This document shows, in pieces, positions 1-8,900 of a DNA stretch of 11,587 bases. Position 1 is the stretch's first letter. Each line of letters starts with the position of its first letter. The notes below the pieces were generated by a model. That model saw only the letters and a program-made list of their open reading frames with translations. It ran no database searches and had not been told where the DNA came from. This DNA is from Pleurotus ostreatus/Saccharomyces cerevisiae fusant (Eukaryota > Opisthokonta), in contig JAMQCK010001137.1 of NCBI GenBank assembly GCA_024196135.1, positions 1 to 11,587 of the forward strand, given 5' to 3'. Both the position numbers and the translations under genes were made by a program.

Positions 1-729
1 GACGTTGAGCCCGACTACTCGCGTGCCAAGGGCCGACTGGTCCCCGCCGACGCTCAGGTCGCCCTCTCTGGCGCCTTCCGCTCGAAGGCCGCGGGCGGCC
101 ACTCCTCCGACATGGACATGGACTTCGACGACGCCGGGAGTACGTCCCAGATCTTCCACACGCGCACGCACCTCGGTGGCATCCTCCAGCCCGGCGACGC
201 CGCGCTCGGCTACTTCCTCACCTCCGCGAACTTCAACTCGGACGAGTTCGCGGCGCTGCCCGCGGAGCGCATCCCCGACCTGGTGCTCGTGAAGAAGGCG
301 TACCCGAACCGGCGGAAGAAGAACCGGGCGCGCAACTGGCGGCTGCGGAGCATCGGGAAGGAGGCGGGCGAGGAGGGCGAGACGGGCGCGGGGCGCGGTG
401 TCGTGGGCCGCATGGGCGGGCGCGACCAGAAGAAGGTGGACGAGGACTACGAGCTGTTCCTGCGCGAGCTGGAGGAGGACCCGGAGCTGCGCGCGACGGT
501 GAACCTGTACAAGGCGGGCGACGTGAAGATGGGCGACGGTGTCGCGAAGCCGGCGGGCGCGGGCAAGAAGCGCGCCCAGTTCGCGATGGAGGTCGACGAG
601 GCGGGGCAGGAGACGGAGACAGAGGCGGAGGATGAGCCGGACTTCCCGGATGTGAAGCTCGACGAGCTGCTGGAAGGGTTCGACGAGATGACGCTCAACG
701 AGAACGACGTGGCGGCGGTGGTCAATTAG
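1..729 (+). CDS. NMD3: 60S ribosomal export protein NMD3, C-terminal part (5' end outside window)
   Basis: The frame is open from the first base to a TAG stop at 727-729, giving 242 residues with no intron; the ATG at 112 is internal. NMD3 is the adaptor that binds pre-60S ribosomal subunits and links them to the exportin Crm1 for nuclear export. The family is recognised from the order of blocks: THLGGILQPGDAALGYFL, then PDLVLVKKAYPNRRKKNR with RNWRLR (basic, NLS-like), then DYELFLRELEEDPELR. A long acidic tail carries a leucine-rich stretch at nt 655-699 (KLDELLEGFDEMTL), matching the Crm1-dependent export signal known at the NMD3 C-terminus. Fungal NMD3 is usually about 500 residues, so roughly half is present. 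The basic and acidic inserts look like normal low-complexity variation. No break is seen. Confidence 0.93.
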   Translation, partial: DVEPDYSRAKGRLVPADAQVALSGAFRSKAAGGHSSDMDMDFDDAGSTSQIFHTRTHLGGILQPGDAALGYFLTSANFNSDEFAALPAERIPDLVLVKKAYPNRRKKNRARNWRLRSIGKEAGEEGETGAGRGVVGRMGGRDQKKVDEDYELFLRELEEDPELRATVNLYKAGDVKMGDGVAKPAGAGKKRAQFAMEVDEAGQETETEAEDEPDFPDVKLDELLEGFDEMTLNENDVAAVVN

Positions 730-779
730 ATATTTCTAGACATCCTTTGGTCACTTATGCATTTTGTGTCTTCGCCGGT

Positions 780-820
780 AGAAGATTGAGTCTTTTTTTT
801 TTTTTTTAGAAGATTGAGTC
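780..820. repeat. 13-bp direct repeats flanking a 15-T tract
   Basis: AGAAGATTGAGTC occurs at 780-792 and again, identically, at 808-820. The only sequence between them is a run of 15 T (793-807). This is the pattern of a target-site duplication around a poly(A)/poly(T) tract. It lies about 50 nt after the NMD3 stop and about 70 nt before the start of the copy A relic. A slippage or small-duplication origin is the alternative. Confidence 0.75.
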
Positions 821-889
821 ACGGACAACATCTGTGGCAATCACGCGGTGGCTGTGCAGCTGGCCCTTGCTTCAATCCATCATCCTGTT

Positions 890-2896
890 ATGTCTGACCC
901 TGTCGACCAAGTCTCATTGAATCTCCACGACGATCTACATACCTTCGACGCGGAGGATGCTCGCGCGTGGGATGCATACTATTACGCCGAGACACCCGAA
1001 CGCAGGCCCAGGCGCATATGTGGCGACCTGAACGAATATTGGCGAAAAGCCCGCGATCCCGACGCCTCGAAGGAGCTTTACAGTGATGTAGACGGCTGCT
1101 GCACATTCGTTCCGTGTCCCTTGGTTCCATTCTCCCACCTACAAGCCATCCTTATCCGGAGGGAGTACGAAGCTGCCTGGAGAGACCTCGAGAAGGCCTT
1201 CGTGGTCGGCGGTCGAAAATTTACTACCACGGAGGGTCCCGTACATCATGGTTCGTAATTCCCTCCACACGTCTGGCCCGCAACTTATTCTGCGACAGCC
1301 GGTCACCCAACACCGTCGACTCGCGCGCCATTCAATCACGCTTTTGCCCTCACAGGTCATCCGGGCATAGGTATGTTCGCCCTTCTCCTATTCGCGCAGA
1401 CAATGGACTCAAAGCTGTCTAGGCAAGACGATGTTTCTTGCCTTTGCGCTTCTCCGCTGTCTCGAGAGACACTGGACCGTGCTTTTGCATTTGAGTGCCG
1501 AGAACATCTACATATTCAATTCAAGGGGTGTCTGGAAGATGGACCCCTTCGTCGACGTCGACGATCTTGAACAAGCGCTTCCTCTGACGACCTGGTGTCT
1601 GGTCGACTCAAACGCGTCCATCAAGAGTATGCCCTACAAAATTTCGACGCTCGAATTGTTCACGGTCCAAGCCGCGGCGGCGCGAAGGGAATGCATCTCA
1701 TGGTTATCGAAGAGGAACACACCTTCTTCTTGCTATCTGATGCATCCCATGTCCGTCGAGGAGGCGCAGATAGCGTATGTGCATGCAGATCTTCGACTAC
1801 CAGCTTACGGCTTACGATCTCCAGGTTTTCTCTGTCTCCTGGTCATGAGCGAACGGAGGGATCCGATCGCGTCATCCAGGAATACTTCGACAAGTACGGA
1901 CCCGACACCCGTTTTGCTCGTGTCGCCGCCCTCGAAATGGACTCCTGCTTTTGGGAAAGTCAAGCAAACGAGCGACTTCAACAGGGTCTCGAGGGCCTCA
2001 CTCTGGCTCGACTTCAGGTCCTTTTTCGCAAATCCCGAGGTCCGCGCTTCGACGCCGAGAGCGCAAGCGCCATTCTTTGCATACGCCCTGGGGCCGAACG
2101 CGGCGTGATGGAAGTCAACTTCGCTTCCACGCACGCCCTTCTTCGCTGTGCGTACCAGCTGTCGCTGTCTCTGTATGAGATGTCGGAACACTTCCCTGGC
2201 TTGTTGGTCTGTGGCGCATAAGCAGGATCTGTCGCTTGCAAAGTGTTGGAAGCGCATGCGGCGTCTGCTATCGCCGACGTCCTACGTGTGGTCGGTGACG
2301 AGGGGGCAGGATACGCCAGCGTCCGAAATCAAGAAATTTCGCAGGAATGTGCATGGGCCTACCGTCCCTTTGTATTGAAGTCGATAGTGATAATGTGGAA
2401 ATGGCGTGCGAGAAGGCGCGGCGCGTCCCGATATACGGCAGAGGAGAAAAAACATCTTGGAAGTTACTACTGATCGTACGTGCAGATCGACATCACGGTC
2501 CACTTCTCAGTCCAAAGGAAAATATAATCACTGCCTGGAAGCCACACGTTACTGTCTCGCGTCAGCGGCCAGTTGACTATACAGACTCCCCGTATCTGAG
2601 GTCGTGAACCGCGAAGCGCTATCCGTCGACCTCCTCGTTAGTTCCCCTTCCCCAATTGGCAAGCTTGCGGCGATCGACGCAGGTATAGACGCAGTGTTTG
2701 GGCGATTCATAATTCGTATCTCGACCTGCTGCCTGCTCTGTACGATGCGTTAATTCGTTGGATATCGTTTGCTCAGAAATTCACAAATGTTGATGAGCCG
2801 CCGCCTAAATGGTCAAGTCTTGATAGGGTGCGACGGGACGACTGTACGCGTGTGTGCTTCTGCTTTCTATGGAATAATTCGCGGTGGTTTTTTTAA
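890..2896 (+). pseudogene. Copy A: decayed Crinkler/RHS-type P-loop NTPase gene
   Basis: This is a relic of the gene family that copy B (6921-8900) represents. The start at 890 is chosen because it aligns with the start of B; upstream codons are not ATG. Three exons are clear: 890-1250, 1299-1370 and 1423-1774. A fourth starts at 1825. Introns are 48, 52 and 50 nt, in phases 1, 1 and 2. Exons 2 and 3 are 72 and 352 nt, the same lengths as in B. The NTPase motifs survive: GHPGIGKT (Walker A, split by intron 2) and WCLVDSN (Walker B). An in-frame TAA at 2219-2221 stands where B has Gln, giving a 393-codon open part. After it, similarity to B continues in changing frames: the B segment SYSWSVT has its match in frame 3 near 2280, the nuclease-like block is in frame 1 near 2530, and a DEPPPK block is at 2792. 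The relic is thus full length with several breaks. The end at 2896 is the first stop after the last matched block. Whether the open 5' part is still expressed is unknown. Confidence 0.82.
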
Positions 2897-3500
2897 CCTG
2901 AAGCGAAGAATACTGTTCCGTCTACAGTTCGAGAGGAGAATGGGCGAGGTGACAAAACGTGACGTGACTTCAACCTTCCGGATACCAAATCGGACTTGCT
3001 TCCGGCCCTCATGATCCCCGCGCCCGATCCCCATGTCGGCCCCCTCTTCTCGAATATACGCCCGCTGACTGGCATTCGGCGTCCTCTGACCGCATTCGCA
3101 AGTCATGAATAGCCTGATGTCGAGCCTCGAATCCTCAAGAAGCTGAACCCTTGCTGCTGCTTTACATACTTCCGAATTTCGCCTGTGCTGCGAGCCTACG
3201 GCAGCCCTCTCGCCTTCCATCTCATGCTTATCTGGACCGCATCTAGGACACAGTGCAGGGATGGGGAATTCGCCCGAGGACATCGCAGTACAGCCAAAGT
3301 CCAGCTGACGGTTTCAAGCCCGCCTTGGCCACGCAGGTCTTGCATTCAGTAGACTCGAAACTGAAGTAACTGGCCTCGAGATTGAACTGAACGCGCTCCC
3401 CCACATGCACGTGAAACGCCTTGCGCTCCACCGAGCATTATGCTTTCTGCTTGATCGACGCCTTGACATGGGCCGATGCGGAAGGACGCCAGCCACGATC
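2897..3500. other. Intergenic stretch, no gene recognised
   Basis: I see no convincing coding sequence here. A minus-strand open frame covering 2867-3283 has unremarkable composition, no recognisable motif and no start context, and it overlaps the end of the copy A relic. The right part presumably holds upstream control DNA for the secreted-protein gene starting at 3647. Confidence 0.5.
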
Positions 3501-3522
3501 ACCCGCCGCGGCGGGTATATAA
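3501..3522 (+). promoter_or_regulatory. Palindrome plus TATA box of the secreted-protein gene
   Basis: ACCCGCCGCGGCGGGT at 3501-3516 is a perfect 16-bp inverted repeat. Its last T begins TATATAA (3516-3522). The TATA box lies about 125 nt before the ATG at 3647, and a pyrimidine-rich tract (about 3538-3640, with a run of nine C) follows it. This is the common fungal order of TATA, CT-rich start region and ATG. CGG/CCG dyads are typical of Zn2Cys6 factor sites, but which factor binds, if any, is unknown. Confidence 0.6.
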
Positions 3523-3646
3523 GCCCGCTAAGGCGCGTCCTTGTCCTCTTGCGTTCTCGCCTTTCTCATTCCCCCCCCTTGACCTCGCGTGCGCGCACAC
3601 CTCTACATCTACCTTTTCTCCTATCCTTTTACGACCCTCACACACC

Positions 3647-4432
3647 ATGTTCTCCCTCCGCACTCTCCTCCTCGCTGGCGCCTTTGCCGCGCCCGCCCTT
3701 GCGGCGTCCATCTCGCCCCGACAGGCGGCCGACAACATCGTCTACATTACGAATCAGAACGACTTCTGGTGCGCGTTCCACGCTTGGCGGGCGCCGCAAT
3801 CCTCACTAACGGGCATTTCCCCGCCAGCATGATCATGCCGCGCACCAAGCACACGAACGTCGGCGACAGCGAGCATCCGGGCGGGATGAAGACGTACTGC
3901 TCGCCGTCGGGCCACCACGACGACGCGCAGGGCACGCTCCCTGGCGACTTCTGGACGAACGTGGACTTCGTGTCCGGCAATGGGCAGAATGGCGGGCGTA
4001 TTGCTCAGTGTGCGTGTTTGGAAGAATGCCCTTCTGGTTCTAGCGGGTGCTGACGGCAATACAGTGACAGGCTGCTTCGACCCCAACAAGGTTGACCGCC
4101 TGAACGCGTACGATGCCGGCGGGCAGTACGACTCTAGCGGCGGTGCTGGCGGGCAGGGGAACCCTCAGGGTAGCGTCTGCCTTGGGTGAGTTCGCGGCTT
4201 TCCGTGTGGGGTCAGATGCTCATTTAGCGCTCCAGCTACAACCACTACGTCGAGCTGGTCGAGCCAGCGGGCTACCGCGCCTGTATCAAGTGCTGCGACG
4301 ACCCTGCGGACTGCCCCGTCGACAAGGGTGAGCGTTTTTCGACATTCGTGTTTACTCCCTCGCTCACTTGTTCCTGCAGACACTCAGGGATGCCCGAATG
4401 TGATCCCCGGAAACTACTTCTGGTGCAATTGA
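3647..4432 (+). CDS. Small secreted cysteine-rich protein, basidiomycete family of unknown function
   Basis: Five exons: 3647-3768, 3828-4009, 4065-4185, 4236-4327 and 4380-4432. Introns are 59, 55, 50 and 52 nt, all with GTGMGY donors, and phases join cleanly into 189 residues ending in TGA. Residues 1-19 form a signal peptide (hydrophobic core, ALA before the cleavage site), followed by SISPRQ, a possible pro-region. The mature part has ten cysteines (41, 65, 105, 140, 158, 161, 162, 168, 177, 188), enough for five disulfides. Marked blocks are HTNVGDSEHPGGMKTYC, GGQYDSSGGAGGQGNP, YNHYVELVEP, CCDDPADCP and CPNVIPGNYF. I recognise these as a family widespread in wood-decay and other mushrooms, without a known activity. 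It has no membrane segment and no known catalytic motif, so an extracellular location is the main inference. Some splice choices (acceptors at 4064 and 4235) were made by keeping these blocks in frame. Confidence 0.85.
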
Positions 4433-5068
4433 GGTGCCGGCTCTTGATACAAGTGCAGAGGCCACTCGAACATAATTACGAACCACCACGGACATTTTAT
4501 GAGGACTTCGGACAGACTATGACCACAAACTATTGTACATCTATTCCTAGCAACCCTGGCATACTCTGAACGTTGCTTGTACGATGGGAAACGGTACTTG
4601 AGCAAGATGAACTCAGAACTGTAGCTGTCGCCCATACGCCACGTCTGAGTATGTCTACCGTCCGGCCACTGACCTGGTCATTGTCAGTCATCACCGGATC
4701 TCTGGTCCGTGATATGCAATTACCTCGCGGCGATGCCAAGGCGATGTGAGTGTCGGAGGACGCGGTTGAATGAGCGGGAAACATGCCTTGTCGCCGCCTC
4801 CGCCGGCCGACCCTGAGAAGGCGTTGCGACTTGCGTCTTATGACATGCATTTCATTGTCTTTCTTCCTGCCTTCATCTGCTCTCCTTTGTTCTGTTGTAG
4901 ACCGTCCTAATTGCTTGCTCGCCCTCTTTGACGACGAGCGAACGCAAGCTGAAGACGAACAAGGGCGGTCTTGAAGAGAAAGCCAATCATCTACCTGCGA
5001 CCACGCCAGGTACCCGCTGAGCAATTAGTCTCTCCAGAGCAACCAGCCCCTCTTGTACCCTCCCGACC
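4433..5068. other. Intergenic stretch; possible signal-peptide exon of the next gene
   Basis: This holds the 3' flank of the secreted-protein gene and the 5' flank of the gene at 5069. No TATA box is evident. A pyrimidine-rich tract at about 4850-4900 is read in two overlapping frames from ATGs at 4840 and 4845. Both begin with a short hydrophobic stretch resembling a signal peptide. Either could be a first exon of the downstream gene, or the tract may simply be a transcription start region. No good donor was found. Confidence 0.35.
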
Positions 5069-6310
5069 ATGGACTCCGACGCAGTGAACGTGAACGTGAC
5101 GGTCGACGACTTCGACTCGGTGCTCTGGTACCCAAACCAGGGCGACTGGCAGACGCCGGACCCCTTCTCGGCGGACTACAACGCGGACAGCAAGGAGTGG
5201 CTCCGCGGCACGTACCACTACACCGAGACCGAGGGCGCGAGCGTCAGCTTCAACTTCACCGGTGCGTGGCCGTCGCTTTGCGTTGTGCTCGCGCTGACCA
5301 CCACCCTTCCGCGCCACAGGCCCCACCGTCTGGGTATTCGGCGCCGCGGGGCCCAAGTACGGCGACTACGAAGTTCGCCTGGACCAGGTCGTGCTGCAGC
5401 GCTCGGCGCACCAGGACAGCAACGCGACGCTGCCCTACGTGCTCTACAGCGCGCAGAACCTGACGTACGACCACCACGAGCTCACTCTGGCGAGCCGCGG
5501 GAACGGCGGGCTCCTGCTCGACTTCATCCAGACCACGGTGCAGCTCGCGCCGAAGGGGGCGACGGTGGAGAATCAGACGCTGGAGGAGACGGACGGGCGG
5601 ATCAAGTACGAGGGCGAGTGGGGGAACAACCAGTCGGGCAACTTCAGCGGCGGGGGCTCGACGTACACGAACGGCGACGGCGCATACTTTGAGCTCAACT
5701 TCACCGGTGCGTGGGTCTTCTCCTTCGTGATTGCATTTCGCTCACGCTTGCTTCATCTCCTCTCCCCATTCTTCTCCCTCGCTCCTCAACACTCCCACCC
5801 CCAGCCTCCGCCATCTACATCCTCGGCGACAAGAAGAATGACCACGGGTTGTACGAGGTCACGCTCAGCTCCAACTCCTCCGGCTCGACCTCACAGGTGC
5901 TGAGCGGCGCCTCCGGCTGCGGCGGCGCGTTCGGCCAGACGTGCGAGCAGCAGCTGCCGTCGCTCAAGTACTTCGCGTCCAACCTCGCGAACGAGACGTA
6001 CACGTTGCGCCTCGCAAACATCGCGGGCGAGAACAACTCGTACTTTGGTGAGTGTTCGTGCGGGGCGTGTGAGCGCCGAGCTGACGGGCGATCCCCAGAC
6101 CTCGACAGCATCATCCTCTCCGTCCCGTCCGAGTACGAGCCCCGGAACCTGTCCTCTCACGACCCCATCCCGACGAGCTCGGGGGCCAGCCCGAGCCAGA
6201 CAGCGGGCAGCGGCGACAGCAGCAGCGACAACAACAGCGCGCTTGCCCTTCACAACCCCCTCCCTATACTAGCGCTCTCGGTGCTGTGGCTCGTGCAGCG
6301 TTGTTTGTAG
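5069..6310 (+). CDS. Two-domain glycosylated surface protein, probably GPI-anchored
   Basis: Four exons: 5069-5261, 5320-5706, 5805-6047 and 6099-6310. Introns are 58, 98 and 51 nt, all phase 1, and the product is 344 residues. The protein is rich in N-glycosylation sequons (NVT, NFT, NAT, NLT, NQT, NQS, NFS, NET, NNS, NLS). It has two similar beta-rich halves, each reaching an NFT motif and then a hydrophobic strand, a Gly and a YEV-x-L strand (GDYEVRLD in the first, GLYEVTLS in the second). The C-terminus is a Ser/Gly/Asp linker followed by a hydrophobic run (PLPILALSVLWLV), the layout of a GPI-anchor signal. A short membrane helix is the alternative. Mushroom genomes carry many such predicted surface proteins of unknown function. 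The ATG at 5069 has a good context (GACCATGG), but the protein then begins acidic and lacks a signal peptide. A missed upstream exon is therefore likely. Intron 3 is a multiple of three without a stop, so retention would add 17 residues. Confidence 0.75.
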
Positions 6311-6920
6311 ACATTAGTGACATGCAAGCAGCGTCCGCCTTACGTTCAGCTCGTACCCGAATGACTGCCCTGTGAATGTGCTTTACATATTATTATATCC
6401 GGAATCAGACCAGAATGGTGTATGCTTCCTTGACCGGGTTTGGCCCTGCTCATCTTGGTTTTCATACACCGCGATACACTGGTGCACTGGAGGTGGCCGA
6501 GTCGCCTGCACCCTGACTTCCAGGTGAGTTTTTTTGGGACACTGGCGGAACCTGTCGATGGTCTTCCGGTGGTCGCTCGCTCCATGACGGCGAGCTAAAC
6601 TCCGGAGCGCGCCTGCATCCGGTTGCGGTCTATGAATACATTGCAGCCAGTGGTCGCAAGTACAACATATCGGTTCACAACGATATGGGAATACTACAGT
6701 CCATATGCACGAGCGCTTGTATGCTCGGTGCATAACTCTTCCTGCGCGTCGTACAACCCTCAAACTGGGTCCCTGCGCGAGCTTCAGTGACTTGGGCCAG
6801 CAATCACTCATGAACAAGCGCAAGGCGCTGGGTGCTGCGATGATGGTTGGATGGATCAGGCCCGATAGCGAGGTCCAAAGGCACCCCTTGCCCAGGGTCC
6901 ACGGCAATGCCAACGAAAAA
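6311..6920. other. Convergent intergenic region between two genes
   Basis: This lies between the stops of the surface-protein gene (plus) and copy B (minus). On the minus strand the frame of copy B exon 4, read without splicing intron 4, stays open down to 6383. The residues it would encode show no recognisable motif. I treat the region as 3' flanks of two converging genes and see no other gene. Confidence 0.45.
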
Positions 6921-8900
6921 TTACTCGATCGTCTGCGTTGCAGCGTCAGCAAAGCGTCGCCGTTTGGGTGGCGGCTCATCTGGACACTGTTGAGCACGCT
7001 TAGAGGCAAGGCGAGGATGGATAACCTACCACATGGTCCAGGGAGGTCATCAAGGCAAAGATCATACATATTCCGTATGACGCTCTTCACGCTGTCCTCG
7101 CAAGGAAATACAGTGGTTGGGCTAGAGGTAATGGCGACAAGATCGATAGCTGGAGCATCTGCACTCGCGCCACGAAGCGTCTTTAGCCACGATAAGTCTT
7201 CCGTGTTGACTGAGTGCTGATCTGCGGTGGCGGTGATCTGAAAGGCGGTGATGGTGTTTGTCGTAGGATTGTAGATGAAAGAGTTGATCATGGGCCCGTT
7301 CCGCGCTTTTGGCATGTAGTACATCCCTTCCAATACGATGTTCTCTTTCGAGTTATATTCGTGGATGGCAAGCACCTCATTGGATGGGACTTGCGTGCTG
7401 CCATCATCCGGCTCGATACGGAGGGTATCGGTCGAGCCCCCATATACGACCATTCGGTATTTAGGACTACCGTCAGGCTCGCCGGCACAGTCCCCCCTTT
7501 CCGTGACCGACCACGAGTAGGACATGGGCAGTAGATGATGCATAAGCGCTTCCAACAAGTTGCCGGCTGCAGCTTTGGCCTGCGGACTCGAGGCGAAGAG
7601 GCGGTAGAAGTGTTGTAGGAGATCATGCCGAGATAGCGACAGGCTGTTTGCGCAACGAAGGAGGACATTTGTGGAAACGAAGTCGACTTGCGCCACGTTG
7701 CGCGTGGCTCCAGAAGGAACCGAGAGGATGGCTGTTGAGACTTCATCATCCATGCGCAAGAGCGATGCGTGCTTCGCGAGCTTCTCAAGCTGCGGCAGAG
7801 TGAGGTCCGTGAGAGCCTGTGTGAGTCGCTGGGCCGGCACTTTCTCCCAACACCCGATGTCCTCTAGACCGGCAATGCAAGCCAGGCGCGTAGAGGGCCC
7901 ATATCGGTCGTAATATGCTTGTATGATGCGATCGGTTGTCTGTGATCGCACCGCGCCGCGCTGTAAGGGAAATCTGAAGGCAATGAGCCGCGGCATCTAC
8001 GATAGGAGGATACGCGTGCACGCACACTAACTGCGCCTCGTCCAGAGGCATGGGGTCGATGATGTAACGACGATAACTAGTGCACCGCTTTGTCGACCAC
8101 GAAAATCTGTTGCTTCGTGGAGATGTGGCCTGAATGAGGAACAGATCGAGGTTCAAGATATGGTAGGGCACGCTTTCGAGGGCACTGTTCGAGTCGACAA
8201 GACACCAAGTTGTTCGAGGAAGCCCTTTCTTGAGTATCCTCAGGTCGACCGGGAGTGGTAGCCTATACGCGCCATTGGAGTTGAAGATGATTACTTCAGC
8301 GGCATTCATCTGTAGGATTACAGTCCAATGTCTCTCGAGGCATCGTAATAGCGCCAAGGCGAGGAACACAGTCTTTCCTATACGGGGAGTTCAGCCGATA
8401 TGCTGTACGGCAGGGGATGTAGACGTACCGATGCCCGGATAACCTGTGAGGGCGAACGCGTAGTTGAACGGAGCACGAGCCACAGGAGTCGGACGACCAG
8501 CTAGACCAGCTCGGTTAGGCGAGACTCAGTCCACAGAAGTAGGTTGCGCACCGTAACGCAAAGGTCCCTCCTTCGTTGCGAATGATCGTTTACCAACAAC
8601 GAAGGCCTCCTCCAAATCGCTCCAAGCGGCTTCATACTCTCTTCGGATAAGAACGGCTTGCATTCGCTCGAACGGGTTCAAAGGACACGGCACGAACGTC
8701 CGATAATTCTTCATGTCACTGTACAGCTCTTGAGAGCGGCTGCCGTCGCGAGCTTGCCGCCAATATTCCATCAAATCGTCTGCGGGCTGGGCCATACGGG
8801 GCAACGAGCTCGCTTGCCATACGCGCGCGTCCTCCGCATCGAGGCCTTCCAGATCGTCGTAGAGCTGTGGGGGGGTTCGTTGCTGAGAGTCGAACGACAT
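6921..8900 (-). CDS. Copy B: Crinkler/RHS-type effector-like protein, P-loop NTPase with REase-like C-terminus
   Basis: Five exons on the minus strand: 8900-8552, 8500-8429, 8377-8026, 7973-7030 and 6979-6921. Introns are 51, 51, 52 and 50 nt, and the product is 591 residues. The ATG at 8898-8900 is the first ATG in frame and matches copy A. Domains: an N-terminal region with YWRQARD and RREYEAAW (1-115); a P-loop NTPase with Walker A GYPGIGKT (136-143, split by intron 2), Walker B WCLVDSN (198-204) and a QATSPR sensor-like turn (223-228); a helical linker; then a restriction-endonuclease-like block with INSF (487-490) and FQIT (502-505) followed by H511. The tail holds PPPKRRR (575-581), NLS-like. 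NTPase plus REase-fold nuclease is the plan described for Crinkler/RHS effectors, which act on cell components, often in the nucleus. The family call rests on motif order and is moderate. The last intron is chosen because it restores the DEPPPK block also seen in copy A; without it the frame runs to 6383. The cellular role, in conflict or otherwise, is unknown. Confidence 0.78.

Noticed and set aside
112..729. A separate 205-residue gene starting at 112
   Set aside because: The frame is open from base 1 and the residues before 112 fit NMD3, so the window cuts the gene.
1356..1370. A 15-nt micro-exon carrying half of the Walker A motif in copy A (and 8429-8443 in copy B)
   Set aside because: The 57 nt before it are also conserved as protein between the copies (both read AG-x-PTP-x-x-RAPFN-x-AFALTG), so the exon is 72 nt in each copy, with acceptors at 1298 and 8501.
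2867..3283. Minus-strand 138-codon open frame
   Set aside because: No recognisable domain, no ATG support in good context, and it overlaps the end of the relic; a chance open frame is more likely.
6705..7220. Plus-strand 171-codon open frame
   Set aside because: It lies antisense to exon 4 of copy B, and its residues show no motif; it is a shadow frame.
6383..7996. A single unspliced 537-codon minus-strand frame as the C-terminal part of copy B
   Set aside because: Past about 7030 its residues no longer match copy A, while splicing a 50-nt intron brings in the DEPPPK block that copy A also has. It is kept only as a possible retained-intron form.
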